Origin: Solen grandis
Taxonomy: Eukaryota > Mollusca > Bivalvia > Adapedonta > Solenidae
Assembly: GCA_021229015.1 (NCBI GenBank)
Contig: CM037792.1
Location: forward strand, 1,968,070-2,032,069
DNA: 64,000 nucleotides
Reading direction: 5' to 3'
The notes under the pieces are model-generated. The model saw only the letters and a program-made list of their open reading frames with translations, had not been told where the DNA came from and made no database searches. Below, one piece after another: positions 35,450 through 47,165 of the stretch. Made by a program: the position numbers and the translations under genes. The stretch's first letter is position 1. Every line of letters starts with the position of its first letter.

Positions 35450-37452
35450 ATTGGCACTGTCTGTTTAACTGAAACAATGAATAGTGCCACTTGGCCGCAT
35501 TATGGTGGGGCCGTATCTCCCATGATCTCGTCCAACACTGCAGGGCCTCCTCCATACGGTTCTCCTCTTTGTACATCCACCCCAACAGATTGTAGGCGGT
35601 CTCAACGTGACCCAGGTTCTTGTCGTCTCCAATAATCCATTTCAGGTTATCCATGGCAACCTGTTTGTGGACGGGTTTGTTCAGCCTGGAGTAGACAAGA
35701 TACTTCAGAAAGTAGTAGTATACTTTACCGTCCACGACGGCCCAGTCAAACCAGAAGTCTTCATCTTCATTCCTGGATCCCGGTAGTGTGCCCTTTGAAC
35801 GGACCATCTCAAGTTTCAGGACAGGATGGACGAGTTCACTTTCGGTCGGCAGCAAGATCATACATGATACTGTAGCGGTCGCCATAAAGCAATGCAGTGA
35901 CATATTTTCGATTGCGATCTTTTCCATTAAAAAGAGACGACAAACGTTTCCGTGACGGGCACAATAACATTTCGATATAACGTTCTTTGATAGGAACCCT
36001 TCCTTCTCCTCCAGCATTGCCCTACACAATTCGAACTCCCCGAGTTTATACAGTACAGAAGCATACGTCAGTGTGGCGGTCAGCACATCCACATGCTGAA
36101 CATATTGAAAATGACGCTCAAAGAGGCGTAATAGATCTCGTCTCATCTGCTCATCACGTGACTCTAGTGCATATGCCGCTAAACTGGTTGCCAGTCTGTG
36201 GTGTAGTCGAGGTATGATCAATGACAGAGCCTCTTTTGTCTGAATTTCAGAGTGATCTCTGATTTTCCTGATCTCGGTGAGATATCGCAGCATATTGTAG
36301 AGAGTTAAAATGCATTCTTTAGCGTCATTCTTTTGAAAAAGTGTACGGTAAACGGAACGAGAGAATGAGGAAGCACGACTTATGTTCCCTAAAAAAATGA
36401 TAAGTTTTCCTTTACTTATATTATCAACAACCCATTGAGGTATCCGTTGATGAGTAAAACTCCAACCAATATTGCTACATTTGATGTATAGAATTATCCG
36501 GTAACCTTGTCGCATTACAGTGTCAAGTGCCTGTAAAACAGAATGTCGCTGTCGTCGGAATGATTCTCTGTCAAACAGGTTCGCCTCTGGAAGGAAGAAT
36601 AGTGGGCAGTAAGAAGCATCCACTGCACGATACAAATAGAGAAAACAAAGCATCAGACATTGAATCAAATTGTCAGGTCTCCAGATATCACTAGAGTTGT
36701 TCTCTATCACGTGAAACAATATAGTTTTACAATGATATGATGTCAAGATCTCCTCTCCCACCATTGGTCCGACGATATCTTTTATTATCATCTTCATGAG
36801 TATGTAACATTTATGTTGAACAGAGTTCAGATTGAACATTAGTTCTCGTTCTTGCAATGAGAACGATAATCTCCATTCTATGTCTTTTTCGGGACTCGAC
36901 TCGTGACCAACACCGACGACAAAACAGCTCATTTCCGACACACGCGATAGTAGTTGCTGTGGGGGCCAGACTTTTCGCTGACATCGCTCTATCCATTTCT
37001 TGGCAAAATCTGGAACAGTAACAGACCGGAGTGCAGTCACGATATCCAAGGATATCTCATCGCTGTAGATTCTAGCATTAGCAGGACCATGTCTTTCACA
37101 CCCAGCTGGTTGGTGCAGGATATTCTTCACACATATCCTCCCATGCCCATCAGTGTCATGGCCATCACCAGGCTCCATATCATATATTGTTTGAGGTCGC
37201 CTGTTAAAAACCAATTGTAGCTTCACATATCCAGGGTAATTCCCCTCTTCATGTACCAATAGGTATGACACACCATCAGGAGCTGTACAGACGTCCCGGA
37301 GAACAGGAAAGATATCTATACAATTCATCTGATCAACGTCTGACCCCATGTCTGGCATAGTGGTGCCTTCAGTGACATGCCGAAGTGATAGACATTCAAT
37401 GAAAACTTAACGAGCAGAGAATATTGTATCGTCGCTATGATCTCTTTCGTAC

Positions 37453-40400
37453 GGTGGCACTGAGGTGACATGTGCAATAGATTTTTTTTGGTATTGTTTT
37501 CCCGAGTTAAAAAAATAATTTAACACGGGAAAACAAAAATAACTTTGTTTTCCCGAGTTAAAAAAAAAATTAACTCGGGAAAACAAAAAAATATTGTTTT
37601 CCCGTTAATTTTTTTTCCGGTTATTTTTTTTTTTAACTCGGGAAAACAAAAAATTTGTTTTCCCGGTTATTTTTTTTTTAACTCGGAAAACAAAAAATAT
37701 TGTTTTCCCGAGTTAATTTTTTTTTTAACTCAGGAAAACAAAAAATATTGTTTTCCCGTGTTATTTTTTTTTTTTTAACTCGGGAAAACAAAAAATTAAG
37801 TCGTGCGCACGACTTAATTAGCCAATCAAATCCGCTTATTATGTTGTGGCCACGACTTAATAAGTTGTGGGAACGACATAATTGGCTAATCAGAGCCCTC
37901 AGTCAGAGTTAATGTCTGAGTTAAAATATATATATAAATATATATTATATATTATATATATATATATATTAAAAATATATTTTGAATAATTGTAGTATTA
38001 TACCTCCAACAAGCTGGCCGTTGCGTTTACTGGTCCAGTCCGGCTGTAAGAATTTAAAGCGCCCACCATTTCCATGCATTATGTACTCAGCAAAAAAGAA
38101 ACTTTACATTTATTGACTATATTCCTTAAAACACTTAGGATACAAGTAATAATCACCTGCAAATATGTTTGAATTCGCTTATAGTCACCAACCAAAAATC
38201 ATTGTTTACAATGGCGTATAACTGTTTACGTGAAAACATTTTACAGTCAGCTTAAACATTCCGAGGGATCGTGTTTTAGCATTATTCTTGCACTTAACAT
38301 CAAACCCAGAGTCTAGGTCAAGAAAAACAACTTCTGGGACAGGTACTGAGAGCTGTTTGTAAATTAAATTATATAATGTATATATAATGTAATATTATGT
38401 AATCATAAATTACACCATCCATTTGAATTGAAATAAGAAGGATATTCCTTCACCGCGAGACTATGAGAACGAATTGTGTAGGCAGCAGCATTGGTCATCG
38501 TTATCAATAAGTTTAGGCTATGAAGTGATCCAGAAAGTTTCGACAACGATAATCAAATGGAAAGGCATGTAAAGATGCTTTTTTCTGAGTATATATTGCA
38601 TGTCCGATCTGGTTTTAGCTTTTCATTTGGCGAGATAGTCTGTTTATCAAAGTTTGAATTTCTCTGTTAATCCTTTTCGTTCTTAAAATATGTATGAAAT
38701 ATATGTCTTGAAATTTCAAGATAATTCTGGGAAACTATCACACAGAGTTAATGGAATTCGGTCAGTTGGTAATTCTTAGGATACAAAAGGCAAAAATCCA
38801 AGTCTCAGTCCGATACCCTTTCTAGTTAGTGTAGTTTACTTGAATTATCTGAATTTTTCAAGATTTTATCTCGAATTTCAAGGATTTTGTATCTTGAATT
38901 ATCGAAAACTGATTTTGAATAATCAAGATATTATCTTGAATTTTCAAGATCCTGTTTAGAATTCCTAAACCTTATGTTGACTTTTAAAGATCTTATGCTG
39001 ATTTTTTTATGCTTCCCGAAGGGGGAGCATAAAGTTGCCGCTTTGTCCTTCCCGTCCGTCTGTTCGTCATAATTTTGTCCGGAGCATTACACAAAAAATG
39101 TAAAATGTATCAACATGAAACTTCATAGGTAGATAGATCTCAGTGTTGAGAAGTGCGGTGTACAATAACCATAACTCTAGGATGACTAATTTAAGAGTTA
39201 TCGCCATTTGAATACTTGTACATGTTAGACCAAAGGGTGGTCTCTTAAGATTTTCCTCAGTTGAGGTGTTCTCTTCAGCAAGTTTAATAGTACATTAAAA
39301 CATTTTTTTAAACAACATGCATCTTTAAAGGTTTCTAGATCCCTTTACAACACTGCTTCTGCAAACTTACAGATGATTTTGCTGTTGCCTTTTAGGCACT
39401 TGATGAATTTCTATATCAAAATTATAGACAGTACAGACCCTGATCAGATGGCTGCTGTAGGAGCAAGCTCCCTCATATATGTATATTTTGTTTGCAAATG
39501 TCACCAGTGTACAAGTACTGTGTAAATAAGTAAACTGTGTGCGTATAAATAAATACTGGCTACAGATATGCAGTCTGTGAGTGTGAGTGTATCTGGGGAG
39601 ATGGGTTGGGTGTTAAAAAGGAAGACAGACACACACATATTAGAATTTGTATTGCCAAATGTTATTTTTAGCATAATGCTTACAACTGAAAGAAATATAT
39701 CAACATTATGAGCTAAAAGTAAAAAATAAGAGTGGGCGTCAATATCTGACACTGTTGTGTTTGTTGTAAAGTTGTTATTCCAGAAATTTAGCACAAATGA
39801 ATGAGTGTTCAATGATTATCACAAACAATGTTGGTAATAAATAGCCAAGTGAGAATCCAATTAGTGACAAAAACAAAGATTATGTAATAAAACAACACCC
39901 CCCCCCCCCAAAAAAAAAGAGAAAAAAAAAGAAAATAAACATTTTTAAACGTTGCATCTCTTTTAAAGCTATTGTTTTGAATTTGATAAATTATGATTGT
40001 ATAACTTAGGACAGAACTTTGCAGCCCTCGTGACTCTGGCGGAGGGCTCTGATTGGCCAATTATGTCGTTCCCACAACTTATTAAGTCGTGGCCACAACA
40101 TAATAAGCGGATTTGATTGGCTAATTAAGTCGTGCGCACGACTTAATTTTTTGTTTTCCCGAGTTAAAAAAAAAATAACACGGGAAAACAATATTTTTTG
40201 TTTTCCTGAGTTAAAAAAAAAATTTAACTCGGGCAAACAATATTTTTTGTTTACCCGAGTTAAAAAAAAAAATAACACGGGAAAACAATAATTTTTTTGT
40301 TTTCCCGAGTTAAAAAAAAAATTAACACGGGAAAACAATATTTTTTTGTTTTCCCGAGTAAAAAAAAAATTAACCGGGAAAACAAAAATTTGTTTTCCCG

Positions 40401-40477
40401 AGTTAAAAAAAAAAATTAACTCGGGAAAACAATACCAAAAAAAAAAACTATTGCACATGTCACCTCAGTGCCACCGT
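37453..40477. mobile_element. Foldback transposon with captured 2.1-kb interior
   Basis: Bounded by about 30-bp terminal repeats (ACGGTGGCACTGAGGTGACA... and its reverse complement) and flanked by 8-bp target duplications differing at one base (TCTTTCGT at 37445-37452, ACTTTCGT at 40478-40485). Each arm of about 450 bases has alternating GTTTTCCCGAGTTAA and TTAACTCGGGAAAAC blocks separated by A or T runs, then a GTCGTGCGCACGAC and GCCAATCA segment. The arms are reverse complements. No transposase is seen, so it is non-autonomous. The 8-bp duplication is reminiscent of hAT elements; this is inference. Confidence 0.88.
37920..40020. other. Interior of the large foldback element
   Basis: Unrelated to the arms and absent from the small foldback copy. 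It holds AT repeats (37927-37980), self-complementary CTTGAAATTTCAAG words (38705-38995), a bivalve interspersed repeat beginning CTTCCCGAAGGGGGAGCATA (about 39010-39475), and a poly-C/A run at 39895-39935. No gene is recognised. Confidence 0.5.
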
Positions 40478-40592
40478 ACTTTCGTTATCATCCGCCTGTG
40501 GAATTTCCTCATCTCCTCCGAGGCCCCTGCATCTTCTAGTACGTGGTACAGGCGGAGAGACAGTTGCTGCATCCCCTCCTCCATTGTAGATG

Positions 40593-40971
40593 CTAATAAA
40601 GATAACAATAACAACAATAAGCAGCACAATTTCCAACATCGTGATGAAGGTGATGCGTTTCTACTGTCATTAAAACCTCTTCAAGATCAGGCGGTTATAT
40701 ACATTTCCGCATGGACCAGTTATATATATTTAATTTCATTTTATCTATACATGTATAGTGTTTTATACTATCTGCTGGTTATGTGATTTCATGTATTTGA
40801 AAACAGCAAAAGCATATGCTATGAGATTTATTGATATATACATGAATAGATTATTCAGAATACATGTATATGATGTACATGTTATCACACCGATAAATCG
40901 AATGTGAATCCGTTCATAAAAATGTTGACGTAACACTCATTTAAGTTAAAAATTAAAATAAAAGTACTCAC
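40593..40971 (-). other. Predicted 5'-leader intron of Mab-21 gene 2
   Basis: The minus-strand donor AAC|GTGAGTACT (40971) and acceptor TTTATTAG|CATC (40593/40592) match those of gene 1 in sequence and in distance from the ATG. The intron is 379 bases instead of about 1.38 kb. Confidence 0.5.
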
Positions 40972-41065
40972 GTTCTACACCACTTGCAAATTATTTACCC
41001 TGCATGAACATATCGAAAGTGGAAATCCCCAGTGTATTTTTTCATGCTAAATATAGCACGGACCT

Positions 41066-41782
41066 ACGGTGGCACTGAGGTGACATGTGCAATAGTTTTC
41101 CCGTGTTATTTTTTTTTAACTCGGGAAAACAAAAAATATTGTTTTCCCGAGTTAATTTTTTTTTAACTCAGGAAAACAAAAAATATTGTTTTCCCGTGTT
41201 ATTTTTTTTTTTAACTCGGGAAAACAAAAAATTAAGTCGTGCCAACGACTTAATTAGCCAATCAAATCCGCTTATTATATTGTGGCCACGACTTAATAAG
41301 TTGTGGGAACGACATAATTGGCCAATCAGAGCCCTCAGTCAGAGTTAATGGCCACAACATAATAAGCGGATTTGGTTGGCTAATTAAGTCGTGGGCACGA
41401 CTTAATTTTTTGTTTTCCCGAGTTAAAAAAAAAAATAACACGGGAAAACATTATTTTTTGTTTCCCAAGTTAAAAAAAAAGTAACACGGGAAAACAATAT
41501 TTTTTGTGTTTCTGAGTTAAAAAAACAAATTAACTCGGGAAAACAATATTTTTTGTTTTCCCGAATTAAAAAAAGAATAACACGGGAAAACAAAAATGAC
41601 TGTTTTTCCGAGTTAAAAAAACATATTAACTCGGGAAAACAATATTTTTTTTGTTTTCCCGAATTAAAAAAAAATTAAAACGGGGAAACAAAAATGACTG
41701 TTTTCCCGAGTTAAAAAAAAAATTAACTCAGGAAAACAATACCAAAAAAAAACTATTGCACATGTCACCTCAGTGCCACCGT
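41066..41782. mobile_element. Short foldback transposon copy
   Basis: A 717-bp element with the same termini and the same GTTTTCCCGAGTTAA palindrome arrays, arms almost meeting at the centre. Flanking 8-mers are ACGGACCT (41058-41065) and ACTGACCT (41783-41790), again with one difference. It sits in the leader-exon flank of Mab-21 gene 2; gene 1 lacks it. Frames such as FFLTRENKK are translations of the repeats. Confidence 0.88.
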
Positions 41783-41925
41783 ACTGACCTAATTGTGGTT
41801 TCCTTGTTCCTCAGGCTGGCCAGGTTTATATTTTTTCACTTCTTAGTAATGACTGGGAAGTAAGAGAAACCTGCCAAGCTTAGACTTTACTTTCTATATG
41901 CATGTACATTATTTTACAGTAGCTT

Positions 41926-41949
41926 ACCCCCCCCCCCCCCCCCCCCCCC

Positions 41950-41982
<33 letters not shown>
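41926..41982. repeat. Poly-C and (CA)n tract
   Basis: About 23 C followed by (CA)n; a likely sequencing weak point. Confidence 0.9.
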
Positions 41983-41987
<5 letters not shown>

Positions 41988-42169
41988 TAATTTGAGCGTA
42001 TATAAGCCGGAATGGAGGAGGGGAACGTCTCAAATTATCTACCTGATTGCCTTTGTGATTATTAATGTGTACATTTAATTGAATTTGTATAAGCTCCAAT
42101 GTCTTTCAAATATTTTCTCCATTGTATCATGGGCGTTTCAATACCTAAATAGGTCATGTAGTAAAAAAT

Positions 42170-42491
42170 ATTGTTTATCAAAAAGGTAACACATATCATG
42201 CAGGCCCGGATCCAGCGGAAGGGGGGGGGAGGGGGCCTTGGCCCCCAGCTGTCCTGGTCATACATTTTTTCTAGGCTATAAAATCCCTTGATTACATCAT
42301 AGTAGCGTTGTCTAGAGGTAATCACCACCCTCAGTCGTCCATGACTGTGTGATAAGCATGTGTTTAGGGGTTAAGGGTACTTCGGACACGGAAATTTACA
42401 TGTTGTCTGCCGAGCGATCTAACAATTAGGAAAAATAGGCAGTTACCAAAAGTTTGTATCAGTTACAACTATAAACTGTTTAAAAGGATTT

Positions 42492-42522
<31 letters not shown>

Positions 42523-43005
42523 TTTCATTTTTTGTTGTTGTTGTAGCAAACTTCAGAATAGATGCATACCTATCGCTAGCCATGCAAATTACTTAATCAG
42601 AAATGGGTTGTGTTTCTAAATGTCATCAGCTTCACTATTTTTACATAACTTTTTAAGTTTTATTATTATGAAACTAACTCCTCTAAATATTTTTCCTGAA
42701 AGAAATAATTACAAACAGCAGGCCGATACATCATCATGTTCATTTTTAATATTTACGAATATAATAATCTACATGTATGTGTATTTATGGTCTCTTAATA
42801 TAGAGACTCTGGTGTATTTTAAATTTATAAAAAAAAACATGAATATGAAATAAAGGAATTTGAAAATTTCAATCTGTCATATTTTGGACAATCCATATTT
42901 TGGGACAATGTATATGTAGATTATGCATGATCACTAATTCAAATCAAATCCAGGTAATCAGTCATTGAGCAATGTTACTGATAAGTCGATGAATACCAAA
43001 TACTA
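42170..43005. other. Intergenic, no supported gene
   Basis: Includes a (TTTA)n run at 42488-42524. Frames are short and without domains. Confidence 0.4.
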
Positions 43006-43007
43006 AA

Positions 43008-43311
43008 CCGTCCCCGGTGGCCGAGTGGTTAGAGCGTCCGCCTCGGGAGCGGGAGCTAGGTCATGGGTTCGATCCCCGGCCGCGACATACCAAAGTCGTA
43101 AAAATGGTACTGTTATAGCTCCCTTGCTTGGCGCTCAGCATATAAGGGTAGTTGCAGGACTGGTTTGCGCGGTGTCAGGATAATGTGACTGGGTGTGGTA
43201 TCATGCCACATGTCTTTGGCGTGATACTGCAGTGTGGCAGCACAATATCTGTCTCAAGTAGACATCGTCTCCAAATGACTGAAATACTGTTGATGGGACG
43301 TTAAACCCAAC
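43008..43311 (+). mobile_element. SINE family A, full-length reference copy
   Basis: tRNA-like head with A box (TGGCCGAGTGGTTAGAGCG) and B box (GGGTTCGATCCCC), then CGACATACCAAAGTCG, AATGGTACTGTTATAGCTCC, GGGTAGTTGCAGGACTGG, GTGTCAGGATAATGTGACTG, GATACTGCAGTGTGGCAGCA, CCAAATGACTGAAATACTGT and GACGTTAAACCC. This head-body-tail order fits tRNA-derived V-type SINEs reported in molluscs; I do not name the exact family. Confidence 0.88.
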
Positions 43312-43319
43312 AATTTAAT

Positions 43320-43880
43320 AAACGAAATACTAATGCACATAAAACACAATTTATGTGCGAAATAAAACTGATATTAAAGATTTTATATTAAATATCAGCA
43401 TCTTTAATTACTCAATATTGTTTGTCACTGATTTAACATTTAGAAAAAAAATGTACCAAAATTCGACACGTAGAAGGAGCCCAAACCTTCTGCAACCGCC
43501 CGACTCTAAAACGTGCGCCTGATTTTTTTTTCTGGGACATCTGTGTGAGATGACTTCTTCCATATCGACAGTTAGACAGTCAAGATTACCAAGTTCGAAC
43601 CTAATACAGCATATACCCGGTATTCCCTTCAACATATTTGACAAAATATGCTTAAAGTGATTATTTTTCCTCAGATTTAAACAAAACTGTCTTTTACAAT
43701 GTTGAGTCTAAAACTGATGACTATTCAAAGCATTCACTAATTGATAGCGTACACAAATCATTTCTTTTGTGTGTGAGTGGGGGGAGGGGTTCAAAAAGCA
43801 CTTATTTTTTTACGCCAGTCTGCTCCCCCCCCCCCCTTTACTACCGTATTTTTTTATACAGCTGTAGTCAAATACTATTG
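43320..43880. other. Intergenic, no supported gene
   Basis: Nothing recognised apart from a G-run at 43780 and a C-run at 43827. The minus-strand 78-residue frame has no recognisable family. Confidence 0.4.
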
Positions 43881-43881
43881 C

Positions 43882-44954
43882 ACAGTAGTATAGGCATCTC
43901 TTTACACCCAAGACTGCGCATGCGCAGGAGTGACGTCATATGATTATTTGCGCATGTGCGGCGGCCATATTGGTTTTCTAGCATCTAATTTTAGAATGAT
44001 ATCATGATCTATATTTAGAAATGGCATCATGATCTATATTTAGATTGACATCATGATCTATATTTAGAAATGACATCAATGTAAAGAGCTGACTTGTACA
44101 TTCGACGTAGGGTTAAGGACATTGAGGGTCAGGTCCTCAGCCTTAGACGGGGACTATACAAAGTCTTAAAACAATAATGATATCAACATTTGATCATCAT
44201 ACAATAAATATGATTAATCTTTATCAAACATTATTTGGAAAACATAGAAAAAAAAAATTAATGGCATTACTTACGATGTGAACAGCTCCTGTTATAAAAT
44301 GAACTCAACACTCATGTTTTACGTGTAATCTGCCGTTTATGGTCATAGTATTTCCGGAAACTATATTTAGAAATGTATTTAGCACTGTACAACTAGAATA
44401 AACCAGAATTAACCAGTTGTTATCTAAAATTAACTATGATTTTGATCAACAACCAATCAGAATACAGAGCGATGACGTTATGTTTAAAAATAAAGTTAAT
44501 ATTGGAACGCATTTTTTGAACATGCCTGTACACGTTATTTCAGCATGAAACGGAAATAAAGATCAAATTTTCAGAATTCAGACGTGTGTGGAACACACTT
44601 TTTGAACATGTCTGTACACGTTATTTCACATGAAACGGAAATAAAGATAAATTTCGAATTCAGGTGTGTTGGAACACAATTTTTGAACATGTCTGTACAC
44701 GTTATTTCAACATAATGACTTGCGAATATTGACATCAGTTAAAGCAGGCACCAGTACATTTCATAATCACATATGTTTTACTTTGAATCTGGAGTAACAC
44801 ACTTATTGACCTCAATTTGTTTTAATTCTCTCTCTCTCTTAATTTCTGTAGAGTTTGTATATGATTATATAAGCACATTTTCATACTTAAACTTGTATCA
44901 AATTTAATGAAGTACATGAGCACGTACATGTATACATGTACAAATGAATGTTCA

Positions 44955-45028
<74 letters not shown>

Positions 45029-46443
45029 GTGATATACCATTTTAAGTCAAAGTATTTCCGGTAATTATTCTTGGAAATGTATTTCCAGTATACAACTAGA
45101 GTAAACCAGAGATAACTGGTTTACCATTTGAACCGACCAATGCAATGTCTTCATTTTATGTCAATTGAACATGACTAGACATGTTGTTTAAAAATTACCA
45201 TGACTTAGATCAACAACCAATCAGAAAAGAAATGGAGAATCGCAACCAATAACATGTTTCATTCCATGAATAGGCATGACATTGCACAACAACCAGCAAT
45301 CATTTTTACTCCATAAGCCTATGAGGCGTATACACACACACATACACACACACTATTCAAACAAAATTATAGAATGTGTTCTGGAAATGAAATGGACATG
45401 CCGAGTAAGGTAAGCTTTTTAATATATAAATCACCTACCTTTTTTTTCCTCAGTATCCATTTTTTTATATCACACAACAGAATTTCCAAAAAGTTAATGA
45501 CATGTTTATCCATTAGTCTTTAGAAATTTCCTGCACACAAAAAAATTCCAACTGATCACTCTAAGAGAATACACAGAAAAAAAAACTGTGTACTCTGTGC
45601 GTGAAAAAGATTATGTTTATGATGTCTGTGTATGTTTTGGGCTTCTCTAACTTAAAACACATGTGTGTGTGTGTAATCGACATAATCCTAGAGCGGTGTG
45701 AAAGAGCTAATTAAAAATACATTACCTCTTTCAGTTTGCCAAATTATATACCATTTGTATACAAGTATAAGATATTGAACGAATTTTGTTATTTTGATTT
45801 CAGAAATCAATTGATTGATATTGTTTTAGTGCAAATCAAGTCTAAACACATGATTGACCCAATATTGATTTTTTTTTTTTATATATACAAAAAAACAATA
45901 TTTCCTTTTTTTTCTGCTCTAGCATTTAGTCATTTGAGTATATGAATATTGTTATTTTGAATTTTTTAGAACTCAATTTTTTTATATTGTTTTAGTGCAA
46001 ATCAAGTCTAAACATGATTGATCCTTGAGTATAGAAATTTTATTTTGATTTTTAGACTCATTTTTTATATTGTTTTAGTGCAAATCAAGTCTAAACATGA
46101 TTGATCCAATATTGATTATTTATCGATTTTTGTTATATAATACAAAAAACAATATTTCCTTTTTTTCTGCTCTTGCATTTAGTCATTTGAGTATACGAAT
46201 ATTGTTATTTTGAATTTTTAGAACTCATTTTTTTTTTATATTGTTTTAGTGCAAATCAATTCTAAATACATGATTGATCCAATATTGATTATTTATCGAT
46301 TTTTGTTATATATACAAAAAACAATATTTTCCTTTTTTCCTTATTTAGTCATTTGAATAAACAAAAAGTAAGAAGCTTCAAAATAAATCTGTTGTTTTTA
46401 TTTTCAATCGAATTATTGTCAATTATCGATTTCATTGATTTCC
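43882..46443 (+). repeat. Left long inverted arm
   Basis: From the outside in: NRF1-like TGCGCATGCGCA (43915-43926), CRE TGACGTCA (43931-43938), three copies of an ATCATGATCTATATTTAGA unit (about 43998-44085), three units around TTTGAACATGTCTGTACACG (44510-44710), a CT/CA microsatellite (44960-45025), a strongly conserved segment (45360-45860), and two or three repeats of TTGTTTTAGTGCAAATCAAG (45820-46260). It is about 1.2 kb longer than the right arm because of an extra segment at roughly 44090-44505 and 44715-45290 and extra repeat units. Confidence 0.85.
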
Positions 46444-46449
46444 CCCACC

Positions 46450-47090
46450 CACTTTTTTAAAGGTACAATGTTAAAAGGTAATATCTCCCTTAGTTATTAA
46501 CCGATTTAAATCATTTTCATAGAAATGAAAAGCTCAAAGTGAGATCTTTACTTTGAACACTCTTAACCGGAACTCCATGATGAATAAAAACCGGAAATGA
46601 CGTCATCAAATTTAAAAAATGACTCTATCTCCCTAAGTTGTAAACCGATTTGAATCATTTTCATAGCTATGAAAAGCTAAAAGTGAGATCTTTACATTGA
46701 ACACTCTTTACCGGAAGTCCATGATGATTGAAAACCGGAAATGACGTCATCAAATTTAAAAAATGACTCTATCTCCCTTAGTTGTTAACCGGTTTGAATC
46801 ATTTTCATAGCAATGAAAAGCTCAAAATGAGATCTTTACTCTGAACTCTCTCAACCGGAAGTCCATGATGAATAAAAACCGGAAATGACGTTATCACATG
46901 TTATCACGTTAAAATCGACCCTATTTCCCTTAGTTTTCCATTGATTTAATTTTTTTTATTACTTTGGTAAGCTCTAAGTGAGATCTATACTTTGAACCCT
47001 GTCAACCGGAAGTCCATGGGCCTTTAAAACCGGAAATGACGTCATCAAATGTAAAAATGACCCTATATAGTATGGTGAATTCTATCCAAT
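46450..47090 (+). promoter_or_regulatory. Four ~144-bp tandem repeats with CRE and ETS-like sites
   Basis: Each unit has TAACCGATTTGAATCATTTT, AAAGCTCAAAGTGAGATCTT, an ETS-like ACCGGAAGT and a CRE in AAATGACGTCATCA. CREs start at 46598, 46742, 46886 (one base altered, TGACGTTA) and 47037, spacing 144, 144 and 151. They lie upstream of the ATPase gene and outside the inverted arms, so they may act as an enhancer or replication iterons; neither is shown. Confidence 0.7.
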
Positions 47091-47154
47091 GAATTCGCTT
47101 GACCGGAAGTCCATAATTCTTTAAAAAACGGAAATGTTCATTAGTTTGAACTTC

Positions 47155-47165
47155 GAGGGTATAAA
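47155..47165 (+). promoter_or_regulatory. TATA-like box upstream of the ATPase gene
   Basis: GGGTATAAAAAAAC lies about 310 bases before the ATPase ATG. A pyrimidine-rich acceptor-like CTTCTTTTTCAG at 47452-47463 just before the ATG would fit a spliced leader, which remains a guess. A short cysteine-rich frame with CTKCGIRC near 47270-47300 has no start codon. Confidence 0.4.

Larger units (their letters stand above)
26668..35936. repeat. Recent segmental duplication, copy 1
   Basis: Collinear with 52981-62399: the same SINEs, Tc1 remnant, palindromic repeats, block flank and Mab-21 gene end, in the same order and orientation. The match probably continues past the N gap. Differences are mainly point changes and small indels up to 32.9 kb, then very few. 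It is either a true local duplication or two haplotypes placed in one scaffold. Confidence 0.85.
35448..40584 (-). pseudogene. Mab-21/cGAS-like gene 2, split by a foldback transposon
   Basis: The coding sequence starts at the ATG at 40582-40584 (MEEGMQQLSLRLYHVLEDAG, closely matching gene 1). It is broken at 40478 by a 3,025-bp foldback element and resumes at 37452 on the minus strand. Near 37365-37385 a one-base loss falls within the GS motif; downstream the frame from 37358 to 35448 is open for 636 residues. That part keeps D-x-D (GSDVDQ), the third acid (SLDIVTAL), WRLSFS and the C-terminal TPR-like repeat. The long open frame implies recent loss, or use of an internal ATG to give a GS-less protein. 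Its end is nearly identical to gene 3. Confidence 0.88.

Noticed and set aside
37500..41750. Regularly spaced short repeats that could be mistaken for a CRISPR array, and long frames such as those at 40006-40458 and 41085-41348
   Set aside because: The repeats are self-complementary A/T-spaced palindromes inside foldback arms of a eukaryotic genome with no unique spacers; the frames are translations of these repeats.
43020..43085. Possible tRNA gene (A and B box present), and similar heads at 22820, 26143, 30560 and 31365
   Set aside because: The heads continue directly into SINE bodies and lack a proper cloverleaf and acceptor end.
43408..43644. 78-residue minus-strand frame near the virus-like element
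   Set aside because: No family recognised, lies outside the arms and has no promoter or conserved copy in this window.
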